DNA of 64,000 bases from Pycnopodia helianthoides (GCA_032158295.1 CM063249.1:17114416-17178415), one strand, 5' to 3'. Counted from the stretch's first letter, positions 46,130-56,938 are shown. Made by a program: numbers and translations. Notes: generated by a model from the sequence alone, not told the origin.

Positions 46130-48934
46130 ATGTTGATGAAACTCATTAAAACCGTTTCCTCGCAAAAACTAATTTTCGTATTTGCGTCTTTTTTCGTCGT
46201 CGCTGTGACTTACACAGCTGCCTACGATGGCATGTCCTGTAACCAGCTGCAGACGAAAGAGTTTGTCCCTGCCTTAAACAGGGAATTGCGCCTCGTTTCA
46301 TACTGGGAGAAGAAAACACGATCTCCTGTCATCTGTGTGAGTTATTGCCACTCTGATCCTAACTGTCAATCGGTGAACTATCACACCAGCAGTCATCTCT
46401 GTCAGCTGAATAATGTAACCAGGGCTCTATATCCTGGTGACTTCATCGCACACAACGGCAGCATGTACTTTGATGCCAGTACAAACACAAGTCTATTCTC
46501 TCTACCAGACCCTACACCATCTAAAGAGATTGACACGTCCACACCTTCTGTGGCATGGACTACCTCAGCACCTTATATGCAGACTGGCATGACCCTCTCC
46601 TCTGCGTCCATCCGAATAACCTCTACCAAGCCTCAGAGTACAACCCCCTTGTCATCTGAGCTGATCAACACACCCTCTGCAGATCCTACCACCCCTCGCA
46701 CCTCCTTGCCAATTCCAACGACCATCTCACGACATTACACATCCCTCTCTTCAGCAATCAACGAAGTATCCAGAGGTACAACTACGGCTGTCGCCTCTAT
46801 GCAACCCACACCACACCAGACCACACCAGACCACACCACACCACACCAGACCACACCACCAAAGACAACTCAGTCCCCTTCTGATCAATCATTCTCTACA
46901 CCTTCAATCACAACTCCCTCGTCAGTGACTTATTCCCATGAACCTTCATTTGAGTCAACCAAGGGAAATCCCACTACAGTGTCTGAATTCCCTAATGCCG
47001 AGCCCCTTCGAAACACCGATTGCAACCAGCTTTTTGAAACAGGTACTCATGCGAGCGGCATCTACACAATATTTCCTGCTGGATTCATCAAGGGCCTTGA
47101 AGTCTACTGTGACATGGAGACAGACGGTGGAGGATGGATCGTCATCCAGAGGCGTCAAGACGGCAGCATTGACTTCGACCGCACCTGGGACGAGTACCGG
47201 GATGGATTTGGCAACTTGTCAGGTGAGCTCTGGCTTGGAAATGAGAAATTACGCATCCTTACTGAGTCTATTGGACAATGGCAATTGAGAGTTGACTTGG
47301 AAAACATAGATGGAGACAAAGCAGCGTCTGTGTATTCTGAATTTCAAATTACTGACGACAGTTATGAGCTTTTCGTCTCTTTTCACCAGGAAAATAGTAC
47401 TGCAGGTAACGCTCTTACGGGCAGCACGTGGAGTGAATTTTCAACAAGAGACAATTCCCATTATTCTGTTGATGACTGCCCGCCTACGGGCATGACGGGA
47501 GGGTGGTGGTTTCCTGATTGCCCAGAGTCTACAATCAACAGTCCTTATGGTGACATGAAATGGCACACCTGGGTAAATACAGGTGGTATTCCGTACCCCT
47601 TGAAATCTTGTAGCATGAAAATAAAAATTTCTCCTTTGCCTAACAACACCGGTTGTAACAATGTACCCGGTAAAGGTCACCATCCAAGTGGCATCTACAC
47701 AATATTTCCTGCTGGATTCAGCAATGGCCTACAAGTCTACTGTGACATGGAGACAGACGGTGGAGGATGGATCGTCATCCAGAGGCGTCAAGACGGCAGC
47801 GTTAACTTCGACCGCACCTGGGACGAGTACCGGGATGGATTTGGCAACTTGTCAGGTGAGTTCTGGCTTGGAAATGAGAAACTACGCATCCTTACTGAGT
47901 CTATTGGACCATGGCAATTGAAAGTTGACTTGGAAAACATAGATGGAGACAAAGCAGCGTCTATGTATTCTGAATTTGGAATTACTGACGACAGTTATGA
48001 GCTTTTCGTCTCTTTTCACCAGGAAAATAGTATTGCAGGTAACGCTCTTACGGGCAGCACGTGGAGTGAATTTTCAACAAGAGACAATTCCCATTATTCT
48101 GTTGATGACTGCCCGCCTACAGGCATGACGGGAGGGTGGTGGTTTCCTGATTGCCCAGAGTCTACAATCAACAGTCCTTATGGTGACATGAAATGGCACA
48201 CCTGGGTAAATACAAGTGGTATTCCGTACCCCTTGAAATCTTGTAGCATGAAAATAAAAATTTCTCCTTTGCCTAACAACACCGGTTGTAACAATGTACC
48301 CGGTAAAGGTCAGCATCTAAGTGGCATCTACACAATATTTCCTGCTGGATTCAGCGATGGCCTGCAAGTCTACTGTGACATGGAGACAGACGGTGGAGGA
48401 TGGATCGTCATCCAGAGGCGTCAAGACGGCAGCGTTGACTTCAACCGCACCTGGGACGAGTACCGGGATGGATTTGGCAACTTGTCAGGTGAGTTCTGGC
48501 TTGGAAATGAGAAATTATGCAACCTGATGACTGAGTCTATTGGACCATGGCAATTGAGAGTTGACTTGGAAAACATAGATGGAGAAAAAGCAGCGTCTGT
48601 GTATTCTGATTTTCAAATTACTTACGACAATTATGAGCTTTTCATCTCTTTTCTTGAGGAAAAGAGTACTGCAGGTAACGCTCTTACGGGCAGCACGGAG
48701 AGTGAATTTTCAACAAGAGACAATTCCCATCATTCTGTTTATCACTGCCCACCTACGGGCATGACGGGAGGGTGGTGGTTTCTTGATTGCCCAGAGTCTA
48801 CAATCAACAGTCCTTATGGTGACATGAAATGGCACACCTGGGTAAATACAAGTGGTATTCCGTACCCCTTGAAATCTTGTAGCATGAAAATAAAAATTAT
48901 CGGTCTCAATGAAAACCCGCTCCCCCAAAATTGA
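46130..48934 (+). CDS. Secreted PAN-mucin-triple fibrinogen-domain protein (FReD gene 1)
   Basis: Single-exon frame of 934 residues. Signal peptide about 1-32 (hydrophobic core LIFVFASFFVVAVTYT), then a PAN/apple-like domain to about 115 (SC, VICVSYC, PNCQSVNYH, LCQLNN; five Cys). A Thr/Ser/Pro-rich stalk follows to about 295, rich in likely O-glycosylation sites, with HQTTP, DHTTP, HQTTP units. Three fibrinogen-related domains start at Cys298, Cys509 and Cys720, exactly 211 residues apart. Each shows SGIYTIFPAGF, VYCDMETDGGGWIVIQRRQDG, YRDGFGNLSGE(L/F)WLGNE, a CPPTGMTGGWWF block, and a late Cys in LKSCSMKIKI. FReDs in ficolins, tachylectins and snail FREPs bind acetylated sugars; a secreted recognition lectin is the likely role. 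The usual calcium-binding DxDND loop reads DNSHYSVDD or DNSHHSVYH, so calcium binding may be altered. The leader and 5' flank differ from genes 2-4. Confidence 0.9.
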   Translation: MLMKLIKTVSSQKLIFVFASFFVVAVTYTAAYDGMSCNQLQTKEFVPALNRELRLVSYWEKKTRSPVICVSYCHSDPNCQSVNYHTSSHLCQLNNVTRALYPGDFIAHNGSMYFDASTNTSLFSLPDPTPSKEIDTSTPSVAWTTSAPYMQTGMTLSSASIRITSTKPQSTTPLSSELINTPSADPTTPRTSLPIPTTISRHYTSLSSAINEVSRGTTTAVASMQPTPHQTTPDHTTPHQTTPPKTTQSPSDQSFSTPSITTPSSVTYSHEPSFESTKGNPTTVSEFPNAEPLRNTDCNQLFETGTHASGIYTIFPAGFIKGLEVYCDMETDGGGWIVIQRRQDGSIDFDRTWDEYRDGFGNLSGELWLGNEKLRILTESIGQWQLRVDLENIDGDKAASVYSEFQITDDSYELFVSFHQENSTAGNALTGSTWSEFSTRDNSHYSVDDCPPTGMTGGWWFPDCPESTINSPYGDMKWHTWVNTGGIPYPLKSCSMKIKISPLPNNTGCNNVPGKGHHPSGIYTIFPAGFSNGLQVYCDMETDGGGWIVIQRRQDGSVNFDRTWDEYRDGFGNLSGEFWLGNEKLRILTESIGPWQLKVDLENIDGDKAASMYSEFGITDDSYELFVSFHQENSIAGNALTGSTWSEFSTRDNSHYSVDDCPPTGMTGGWWFPDCPESTINSPYGDMKWHTWVNTSGIPYPLKSCSMKIKISPLPNNTGCNNVPGKGQHLSGIYTIFPAGFSDGLQVYCDMETDGGGWIVIQRRQDGSVDFNRTWDEYRDGFGNLSGEFWLGNEKLCNLMTESIGPWQLRVDLENIDGEKAASVYSDFQITYDNYELFISFLEEKSTAGNALTGSTESEFSTRDNSHHSVYHCPPTGMTGGWWFLDCPESTINSPYGDMKWHTWVNTSGIPYPLKSCSMKIKIIGLNENPLPQN

Positions 48935-50483
48935 TCCTGTCCCTCATTGAAAACCAGCAGCAGGAAAATAATAACCCTGATCTTGTCGAGTTGCACAATA
49001 CCTGGTTTGAACAGGGGCTGTAATCTACTCATCCTGATATCCAGGAAAATCAACTTTATTGTAATTTTATAAATGGTCTCATCGTAAAAAAGGACTTGAG
49101 CCGCCACCCCCAAAATAATAATAATAACAATAACAATTAACCCTAACCAAAAACACAAACAAAAAAATAGCTAAACATAAATTGAATAATACAATTTTGT
49201 TTGTACCACAATGCATACAAACAAAAGTAAGCAACATTTAAAAAAGATAAAATAAAATTAAAGCCGAAAGAGTGGCAGTTGATCTTAAAAAGACCCAGAA
49301 AAATAACTTGGATCTAAAAAGAAATATTTTTAATCCATAGACTTAGTATCGCTCAACATAACTGCTGGAACCTTGAATATTGAGAACAATTGATAGCCAC
49401 ATTTATTTAACACATTTTGCCGTTATGGCAGAAACAAACCTAAGTTATTTATTTCATATGTTTTGATTGCTCAATATACTAGAACAGTGGAGTGTATTGC
49501 TGTATGTTGTGTAAAGCTTTATTCTGATCGATGCAATCTGCTGTAGCTGTGATTTGTAGCATTTAAAATTATTGGTATCGTTAAATAATCAGTAAATCTG
49601 ACCGGATTGTGAGAAATAAGTCTGGACTTGAGGCAGCACTTTGATAATTGAGTATACTGAGTATCAACTCATGTTGAGGGCGCCCACACAACACTTGTTA
49701 CTGTATGGTGTCAGATTATTTACAATCTTACTTATTTGCATTGTGTGTGTTACTGTTGCATTTGAAAAGAACGTGTGTTGTTAAATGGAGCTTGCAATAT
49801 TTTCAGACTTGTTTCTTAAGATTTAGTGATGAAAGTTGAAATAATATGCATTATGAACTTGTTGTATTTATTAATCAATGATTGATCCAGGGAAAAACAA
49901 AATCTCAGAGGTAATGATGTAATTTGGTTGCGGGAATAACCACATTGAATGTAAGGGTAATTTTTTTAATTAAGAAGAAAAACAAACAAACAAAGAAACA
50001 AACAAAGAAACAAACAAACAAACAATCAAACAAAATAACAAAGTAACAACGGTAAAGGAAAGCTTTTTCCTTTTTGCGAAGACTGGATCCATCAATGATT
50101 ATACTATATTAAGATATTTTTAGTAGATAAAGGTATGTCAAAGTAATAATTGTAAGTTGGTACAGTGACACCATTGCTATCTGTAAAGTCAGTAAGTCTA
50201 GATAATTATGGAATAAATGCGACTTTGTAGTTTTAGGACAGAAGTTATGATGATTTGGGTGTATTTGTGGGTGTGTTTTTTCGAAGGAAATTCTGTATAA
50301 TATTAAAGGTGCTATCTTGTCAAACGTTTCCTGAATAACTTGAAAGATAAACTTTTAAAAATATTGGTCTGCTTTTAGAATGGTTGTGGAATTTGGGGGT
50401 GGGAGTGGGGGTAATGGCTTGCGCTGCTCAATTCCTTTTCTGAAGATAAAAAGGTCAAAGGTGATAATTCCAGGCACCGAGTT

Positions 50484-50653
50484 GCACCAGGAAAGTTCTA
50501 CTGGCTGACACCTTTAATGTAGTTTAGTTTGTCATTCTTGAAAGAATTGTTTTTTTTCCTGCACAATTTTTTTTTTCCCTGCACCAGGAAAGTTCTACTG
50601 GCTGACACCTTTAATGTAGTTTAGTTTGTCATTCTTGAAAGAATTTTTTTTAA
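50484..50653. repeat. 97-bp direct duplication in spacer 1
   Basis: GCACCAGGAAAGTTCTACTG through TTTGTCATTCTTGAAAGAAT occurs at 50484 and again at 50581, separated by a T-rich segment. Spacer 2 has a single copy near 55629. Confidence 0.85.
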
Positions 50654-50981
50654 TTTATTTTAGATTTAGATTAATTAATTAATTTTAATTCAATGTGCTT
50701 CTGTATATATTCAAGACACGAGTATTTAAGAGCTGTAATTGTTTAATAGAAATATCGAAAACCTTTGGGAGAACAAGGTCAATTCTCAGCGACTGTTTAT
50801 AACAACAATTAGTTATGCCAATTTTTTAAGAAAACAGTTCACAAAAATAGAACAGACTCCCTCTCTCTTTTGCCAGGTTTCTCTTTTAACTCCTTTGAGG
50901 CTTCGCTTCAACAAGATTCATCAGACAGTAAAAATCCACAAACTGTAAGACACTAGAAATACAAATCAACTGTCTTGCTTG

Positions 50982-51101
50982 ATGATCAAGCCGAAGGAAA
51001 AACTCACAGGTTCATTTGAGAAACAGATGATTGAGTTCACCAAAAACTCCACACCAGACATTCGAGAGCCCAAACCTCATTACTTCAAACGATATCTTTA
51101 G
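50982..51101 (+). other. Small frame conserved in all three spacers, copy 1
   Basis: A 39-residue frame (MIKPKEKLTGSFEKQMIEF through REPKPHYFKRYL, stop TAG). The same frame is at 56054-56173 in spacer 2 and, extended to a later stop, at 61764-61925 in spacer 3, where one codon is missing in frame. It could be a relic exon, a short peptide or chance conservation within young duplicates. Confidence 0.3.
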
Positions 51102-51713
51102 GTCAATACAGAAACAAAGTCCTGTTCGTCTTTGATTTTTTAAATATGAACAAAAACAAAGATATAATTGACAGGTAACCGTCGACTGTATAACAATAGT
51201 GTTTTCAAACACGTGGCGGATCGCATGACGTAAGGACATCCTCCAAATTATAAATAACCTATGGTATTAAGGTTTGAAACTGGCACAAGTAAAGGGAGCA
51301 TGCACATTACTTTCTGTATCGTTCATTAATTTATTGTGTAATCATTTTAAAAATACATAATTAAAATATATTAATAATACAGTTAAGTTTTTAATATGTA
51401 ATTGTAAGTTTGTGAAACAAAGTGACACATGCACTACAGTAGAAGAATAAAAGAGCACAAAATGAAGCTTGTTTTCGTTTGTCAGTCAGTTTTGTTGTTT
51501 CTTGGTTTTTGTTTATAATTGGATGATTGTAATTACTGTATCGTCATAGGATGTGTTTAATAATCATAGTAAATCATCCAACTGCTTTCCACACATTCAA
51601 TTTGATGTTCCGTTTTGCACCAACAACAATCAAGTTATACACAAGGTCGATGATCAGACAGATCCGTGTGCAAAACAATCGAAAGCGCCTAGTTACCGTG
51701 ACCAGACCTCACC

Positions 51714-51890
51714 AATAGACCTTATGCACATGACGTCATTTGAGTAGGGTGCCCTCGTCTAGAGACCAAAAGAAGATTGCTCATTGGCTCATTCTCTGTG
51801 CCGCGCGTACAAAGTGTGCTTTTTCCATTGTTTCGTCATCGTTTTACCTCTAAGATGGCGGCGTGATGACGTCAATGCATAAGGTCTATT
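51714..51890. mobile_element. AATAGACCTTATGCA MITE in spacer 1
   Basis: 177 bp. Left end AATAGACCTTATGCACATGA then CGTCA; right end TGACGTCAATGCATAAGG then TCTATT: terminal inverted repeats of about 25 bp. Present with an internal deletion in spacer 2 (56787-56938) and absent in spacer 3 near 62520. Confidence 0.8.
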
Positions 51891-52269
51891 CAAGTAATCT
51901 AGGGTAAAGTATTACAGAGTTACCGTGCTATTTACACTGTACATTGCATAAACAACAACCAGGCTCGAAAACCCAGAACAAACAACCTCCATCACTTTGC
52001 CTCCACCGGGTTCCAAAGGAGTTTCCGTTCTTTTATTTTCAATCAACACAAAGTGCAAGGTAATCCTGTCTAAATTTGACAGCCTTCATTGAAAGCAGCA
52101 TTTGATTCTTAAGGCTTTTTATTTATATACGAAGATGCAGTGGCATCATACCAAAACAAATCGTTGACAGATTTTACCGTAATATCTTGGTGATATTATT
52201 AATATCTCTTCAAATACAACAGGGGTTTCGTCATCAGCCTACAAGTAGGACATGTGACTCGATTTTCGA

Positions 52270-52282
52270 CCAATCACAGTTG
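52270..52282 (+). promoter_or_regulatory. CCAAT-box motif upstream of FReD gene 2
   Basis: CCAATCACAGTTG, 495 bases before the start codon. The same motif occurs 492 bases before gene 3 (57318) and 528 before gene 4 (62828). CAATCACAGTTG also occurs at 45953-45964, 177 bases before gene 1, inside an otherwise unrelated flank. A regulatory role is inferred only from position and conservation. Confidence 0.3.
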
Positions 52283-52764
52283 TCCTAATCAGGGTGTGGT
52301 AGTCTATGCCGTGCCGCTGTCTTTTCCTGAAGAGCAGCTCTTTACAATAAGTCCAACACTCACTGTTGCACTACGTTGATTTGAGACGGTCGCAATAATT
52401 TTTTTTGCAGAGATTTTGGGTAATAACATCCTGGCAGTTTGTTGAATTTGTTACCTGTACATGTTCTGAAGATCTTCGGACGGTTGATGTTATCACGTGG
52501 TGTCAGATTTTAAGAAAACTTTTAATCAGGCTATTGTTTTGTAGTGCACGAGGCACTTTAATGACAACAGATAAAACTCTTTATGTTGCATGACTACAAC
52601 TCCATGCGGTGTGAATTGCCATCATTTCTACAAACTATTTTGGAAAATTTTAGTCAATTGCTCAACTGCTGAAACATAAGTTTGCATTTCCTGTATAACT
52701 GGTACATTGTGACGCAACGAAAACTCAGAACCGTCTGTAACATTTTCCGACTCTAGTTCCAGCC

Positions 52765-54270
52765 ATGTTGAAAAAGGACATTCTAACCGGTGTTCCAAGA
52801 ACACAACTCGATCACGCTGTCATGGTAGCATTTATCGTCACAGTGGTAATTTGCACAAATGTTGAGGGCGCTTCATGTAATCATCTGAAGACAAAAGAGT
52901 TTGTCCCTGCCTTAAACAAGGAATTGCGCCTCGTTTCATACTGGGAGAAGAAAACACGATCTCCTGTCATCTGTGTGAGTTATTGCCACTCTGATCCGAA
53001 ATGTCAATCGGTGAACTATCACACCAGCAGTCATCTCTGTCAGCTGAATAATGTAACCAGGGCTCTATATCCTGGTGACTTCATCGCACACAACGGCAGC
53101 TTGTACTTTGATGCTAGTCCAAACACAAGTCTATTCTCTCTACCAGACCCTACACCGTCTATAGAGATGGACACGTCCACACCTTCTGTGGTGTGGACTA
53201 CCTCAGTACCTTATATGCAGACTGGCACGACCCTCTCCTCTGCGTTCATCCGAATACCCTCTACCCAGCCTCAGAGTACAACCCCCTTGTCATCTGAGCT
53301 GATCAACACACCCTCTGCAGATCCTACCGCCCCTCACATCTCCTTGCCAAATCCAACGACCATCTCACAACATTACACATCCCTCTCTTCAGCAATCAAC
53401 GAAGTATCCAGAGGTACAACTACGGCTGTCGCCTCTATGCAACCCACACCACACCAGACCACACCACACCAGACCACACCACCAAAGACAACTCGGTCCC
53501 CTTCTGATCAATCATTCTCTACACCTTCAATCACAACTCCCTCGTCAGTGACTTATTTCCATGGACCTTCAACTGAGTCAACCAAGGGAAATCCCACTAC
53601 AGTGTCTGAATTACCTAATGCCGAGCCCCTTCGGAGCACCAATTGCAACCAGCTTTTTGAAACAGGTACTCATGCGAGCGGCATCTACACAATATTTCCT
53701 GCTGGATTCAGCAATGGCCTGCAAGTCTACTGTGACATGGAGACAGACGGTGGAGGATGGATCGTCATCCAGAGGCGTCAAGACGGCAGCGTTGACTTCA
53801 ACCGCCCCTGGGACGAGTACCGGGATGGATTTGGCAACTTGTCAGGTGAGTTCTGGCTTGGAAATGAGAAATTACGCATCCTTACTGAGTCTCATGGACA
53901 ATGGCAATTGAGAGTTGACTTGGAAAACATAGATGGAGAAAAAGCAGCGTCTGTGTATTCTGAATTTCAAATTACTGACGTCTATTATGAGCTTTTCAGC
54001 TCTTTTCTTGAGGAAAAGAGTACTGCAGGTAACGCTCTTATGGGCAGCACGGAGAGTGAATTTTCAACAAGAGACAATTCCCATCATTCTGTTTATCACT
54101 GCCCACCTACGGTCATGACGGGAGGGTGGTGGTTTCATGATTGCCTGGAGTCTACAATCAACAGTCCTTATGGTGACATGAAATGGCACACCTGGGTAAG
54201 AAGTGGCATTCCGCACCTCTTGAAATCTTGCAGCATGAAAATAAAAATCATCGTTCTCAATGAAAAATAA
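52765..54270 (+). CDS. Secreted PAN-mucin-fibrinogen-domain protein (FReD gene 2)
   Basis: Single-exon frame of 501 residues. Leader about 1-38 with hydrophobic core VMVAFIVTVVICT, unlike gene 1 but matching genes 3 and 4. The PAN/apple-like domain (SCNHLK to QLNNVT) is almost identical to gene 1 over its shared part. The Thr/Ser/Pro-rich stalk has two HQTTP units. One FReD starts at Cys294; its second half (LEEKSTAGN, DNSHHSVYHCPPTVMTGGWW) resembles the third FReD of gene 1 most closely. The protein ends KIKIIVLNEK: a deletion of about 200 bp relative to gene 1 fuses the end of the frame to an AT-rich spacer, so the NPLPQN-like tail is lost. Likely a secreted lectin-like recognition protein; ligand unknown. 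Confidence 0.9.
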   Translation: MLKKDILTGVPRTQLDHAVMVAFIVTVVICTNVEGASCNHLKTKEFVPALNKELRLVSYWEKKTRSPVICVSYCHSDPKCQSVNYHTSSHLCQLNNVTRALYPGDFIAHNGSLYFDASPNTSLFSLPDPTPSIEMDTSTPSVVWTTSVPYMQTGTTLSSAFIRIPSTQPQSTTPLSSELINTPSADPTAPHISLPNPTTISQHYTSLSSAINEVSRGTTTAVASMQPTPHQTTPHQTTPPKTTRSPSDQSFSTPSITTPSSVTYFHGPSTESTKGNPTTVSELPNAEPLRSTNCNQLFETGTHASGIYTIFPAGFSNGLQVYCDMETDGGGWIVIQRRQDGSVDFNRPWDEYRDGFGNLSGEFWLGNEKLRILTESHGQWQLRVDLENIDGEKAASVYSEFQITDVYYELFSSFLEEKSTAGNALMGSTESEFSTRDNSHHSVYHCPPTVMTGGWWFHDCLESTINSPYGDMKWHTWVRSGIPHLLKSCSMKIKIIVLNEK

Positions 54271-56053
54271 TAATAATAACAATAACAATTAACCCTAACC
54301 AAAAACACAAACAAAAAAATAGCTAAATATAAATTGAATAATACAATTTTGTTTGTACCACAATGCATACAAACAAAAGTAAGCAACATTTAAAAAAGAT
54401 AAAATAAAATTAAAGCCGAAAGAGTGACAGTTGATCTTAAAAAGACCCACAAAAATAACTTGGATCTAAAAAGAAATATTTTTAATCCATAGACTTAGTA
54501 TCGCTCAACATAACTGCTGGAACCTTGAATATTGAGAACAATTGATAGCCACATTTATTTAACACAATTCGCCGTTATGGCAGAAACAAACCTAAGTTAT
54601 TTATTTCATATGTTTTGATTGCTCAATATACTAGAACAGTGGAGTGTATTGCTGTATGTTGTGTAAAGCTTTATTCTGATCGATGCAATCTGCTGTAGCT
54701 GTGATTTGTAGCATTTAAAATTATTGGTATCGTTAAATAATCAGTAAATCTGACCAGATTGTGAGAAATAAGTCTGGACTTGAGGCAGCACTTTGATAAT
54801 TGAGTATACTGAGTATCAACTCATGTTGAGGGCGCCCACACAACACTTGTTACTGTATGGTGTCAGATTATTTACAATCTTACTTATTTGCATTGTGTGT
54901 GTTACTGTTGCATTTGAAAAGAAAGTGTGTTGTTAAATGGAGCTTGCGATATTTTCAGACTTGTTTCTTAAGATTTAGTGATGAATGTTGAAATAATATG
55001 CATTATGAACTTGTTGTATTTATTAATCAATAATTGATCCAGGGAAAAACAAAATCTCAGAGGTAATGATGTAATTTGGTTACGGGAATAACCACATTGA
55101 ATGTAAGGGTAATTTTTTTAATTAAGAAGAAAAACAAACAAACAAACAAACAAACAAACAATCAAACAAAATAACAAAGTAACAAAGTAACAACGGTAAA
55201 GGAAAGCTTTTTCCTTTTTGCGAAGACTGGATCCATCAATGATTATATAATATTAAGATATTTTTAGTAGATAAAGGTATGTCAAAGTAATAATTGTAAG
55301 TTGGTACAGTGACACCATTGCTATCTGTAAAGTCAGTAAGTCTAGATAATTATGGAATAGATGCGACTTTGTAGTTTTAGGACAGAAGTTATGATGATTA
55401 AAGGTGTATTTGTGGGTGTGTTTTTTCGAAAGGAAATTCTGTATAATATTAAAGGTGCTATCTTGTCAAACTTTTCCTGAATAACTTGAAAGATAAACTT
55501 AAAAAAATATTGGTCTGCTTTTAGAATGGTTGCGGAATTTGGGGGTGGGAGTGGGGGTAATCGCTTGCGCTGCTCAATTCTTTTTGTGAAGATAAAAAGG
55601 TCAAAGGTGATAATTCCAGGCACCGAGTTGCACAAGGAAAGTTCTACTGGCTGACACCTTTAATGTAGTTTAGTTTGTCATTCTTGAAAGAAATTAAATG
55701 TTTTTCTCAAATTGTTTTTAATTTTTTTTTTTTAGATTTAGATTAACTAATTAATTTTAATTCAATGTGCTTCTGTATATATTCAAGACACGAGTGTTTA
55801 AGAGCTGTAATTGTTTAATAGAAATATCGAAAACCTTTGGGAGAACAAGGTCAATTCTCAGTGACTGTTTATAACAACAATTAGTTATGCCAATTTTTTA
55901 AGAAAACAATTCACAAAAAAAGAACAGACTCCCTGTCTCTTTTGCCAGACCTCTCTTTTAACTCCTTTGAGGCTTTGCTTCAACAAGATTCATCAGACAG
56001 TAAAAATCCACAAACTGTAAGACACTAGAAATACAAATCAGCTGTCTTGCTTG

Positions 56054-56173
56054 ATGATCAAGCCGAAGGAAAAACTCACAGGTTCATTTGAGAAACAGAT
56101 GATTGAGTTCACCAAAAACTCCACACCAGACAATCGAGAGCCCAAACCTCATTACTTCAAACGATATCTTTAG
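56054..56173 (+). other. Small frame conserved in all three spacers, copy 2
   Basis: 39 residues, differing from copy 1 by a single Ile-to-Asn change (TPDNREPKPHYFKRYL). Same comments as for 50982-51101. Confidence 0.3.
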
Positions 56174-56786
56174 GTCAATACAGAAACAAAAAGTCCTGTT
56201 CGTCTTTGATTTTTTAAATATGAACAAAAACAAAGATATAATTGACAGGTAACCGTCGACTGTATAACAATAGTGTTTTCAAACACGTGGCGGATCGCAT
56301 GACGTAAGGACATCCTCCAAATTATAAATAACCTATGGTATTAAGGTTTGAAACTGGCACAAGTAAAGGGAGCATGCACATTACTTTCTGTATCGTTCAT
56401 TAATTTATTGTGTAATCATTTTAAAAATACATAATTAAAATATATTAATAATACAGTTAAGTTTTTAATATGTAATTGTAAGTTTGTGAAACAAAGTGAC
56501 ACATGCACTACAGTAGAAGAATAAAAGAGCACAAAATGAAGCTTGTTTTCGTTTGTCAGTCAGTTTTGTTGTTTCTTGGTTTTTGTTTATAATTGGATGA
56601 TTGTAATTACTGTATCGTCATAGGATGTGTTTAATAATCATAGTAAATCATCCAACTGCTTTCCACACATTCAATTTGATGTTCCGTTTTGCACCAACAA
56701 CAATCAAGTTATACACAAGGTCGATGATCAGACGATCCGTGTGCAAAACAATCGAAAGCGCCTAGTTACCGTGACCAGACCTCACC

Positions 56787-56938
56787 AATAGACCTTATGC
56801 ACATGACGTCATTTGAGTAGGGTGCCCTCGTCTAGAGACCAAAAGAAGATTGCTCATTGGCTCATTCTCTGCGCCGCGCGTACAAAGTGTGCTTTTTCCA
56901 TTATATTGGCGTGATGACGTCAATGCATAAGGTCTATT
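56787..56938. mobile_element. AATAGACCTTATGCA MITE in spacer 2
   Basis: 152 bp, same termini and position as 51714-51890. A segment containing TTTACCTCTAAGATGGCGG is missing from the interior. The shared position shows the insertion predates the duplication that made spacers 1 and 2. Confidence 0.8.

Larger units (their letters stand above)
48935..52764. repeat. Duplicated spacer 1 (between FReD genes 1 and 2)
   Basis: 3830 bp, nearly identical in order and sequence to spacer 2 (54271-57809) and, with more changes, spacer 3 (59367-63355). Features: AATAAA at 49251-49256; an (ACAA/CAAA)n tract near 49980-50040; a 97-bp direct duplication (50484 and 50581) not seen in the other spacers; a conserved small frame (50982-51101); a MITE (51714-51890); and the upstream region of gene 2. 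No other gene seen. Confidence 0.9.

Noticed and set aside
47222..47240. Splice donor AGGTGAGCTC/AGGTGAGTTC inside each FReD
   Set aside because: Reading through continues a normal FReD in frame in every copy, so no intron is needed.
47441..48928. Antisense frames of 67-80 residues inside gene 1
   Set aside because: They recur with the 633-bp FReD period and are reverse-strand shadows of a highly conserved coding sequence.
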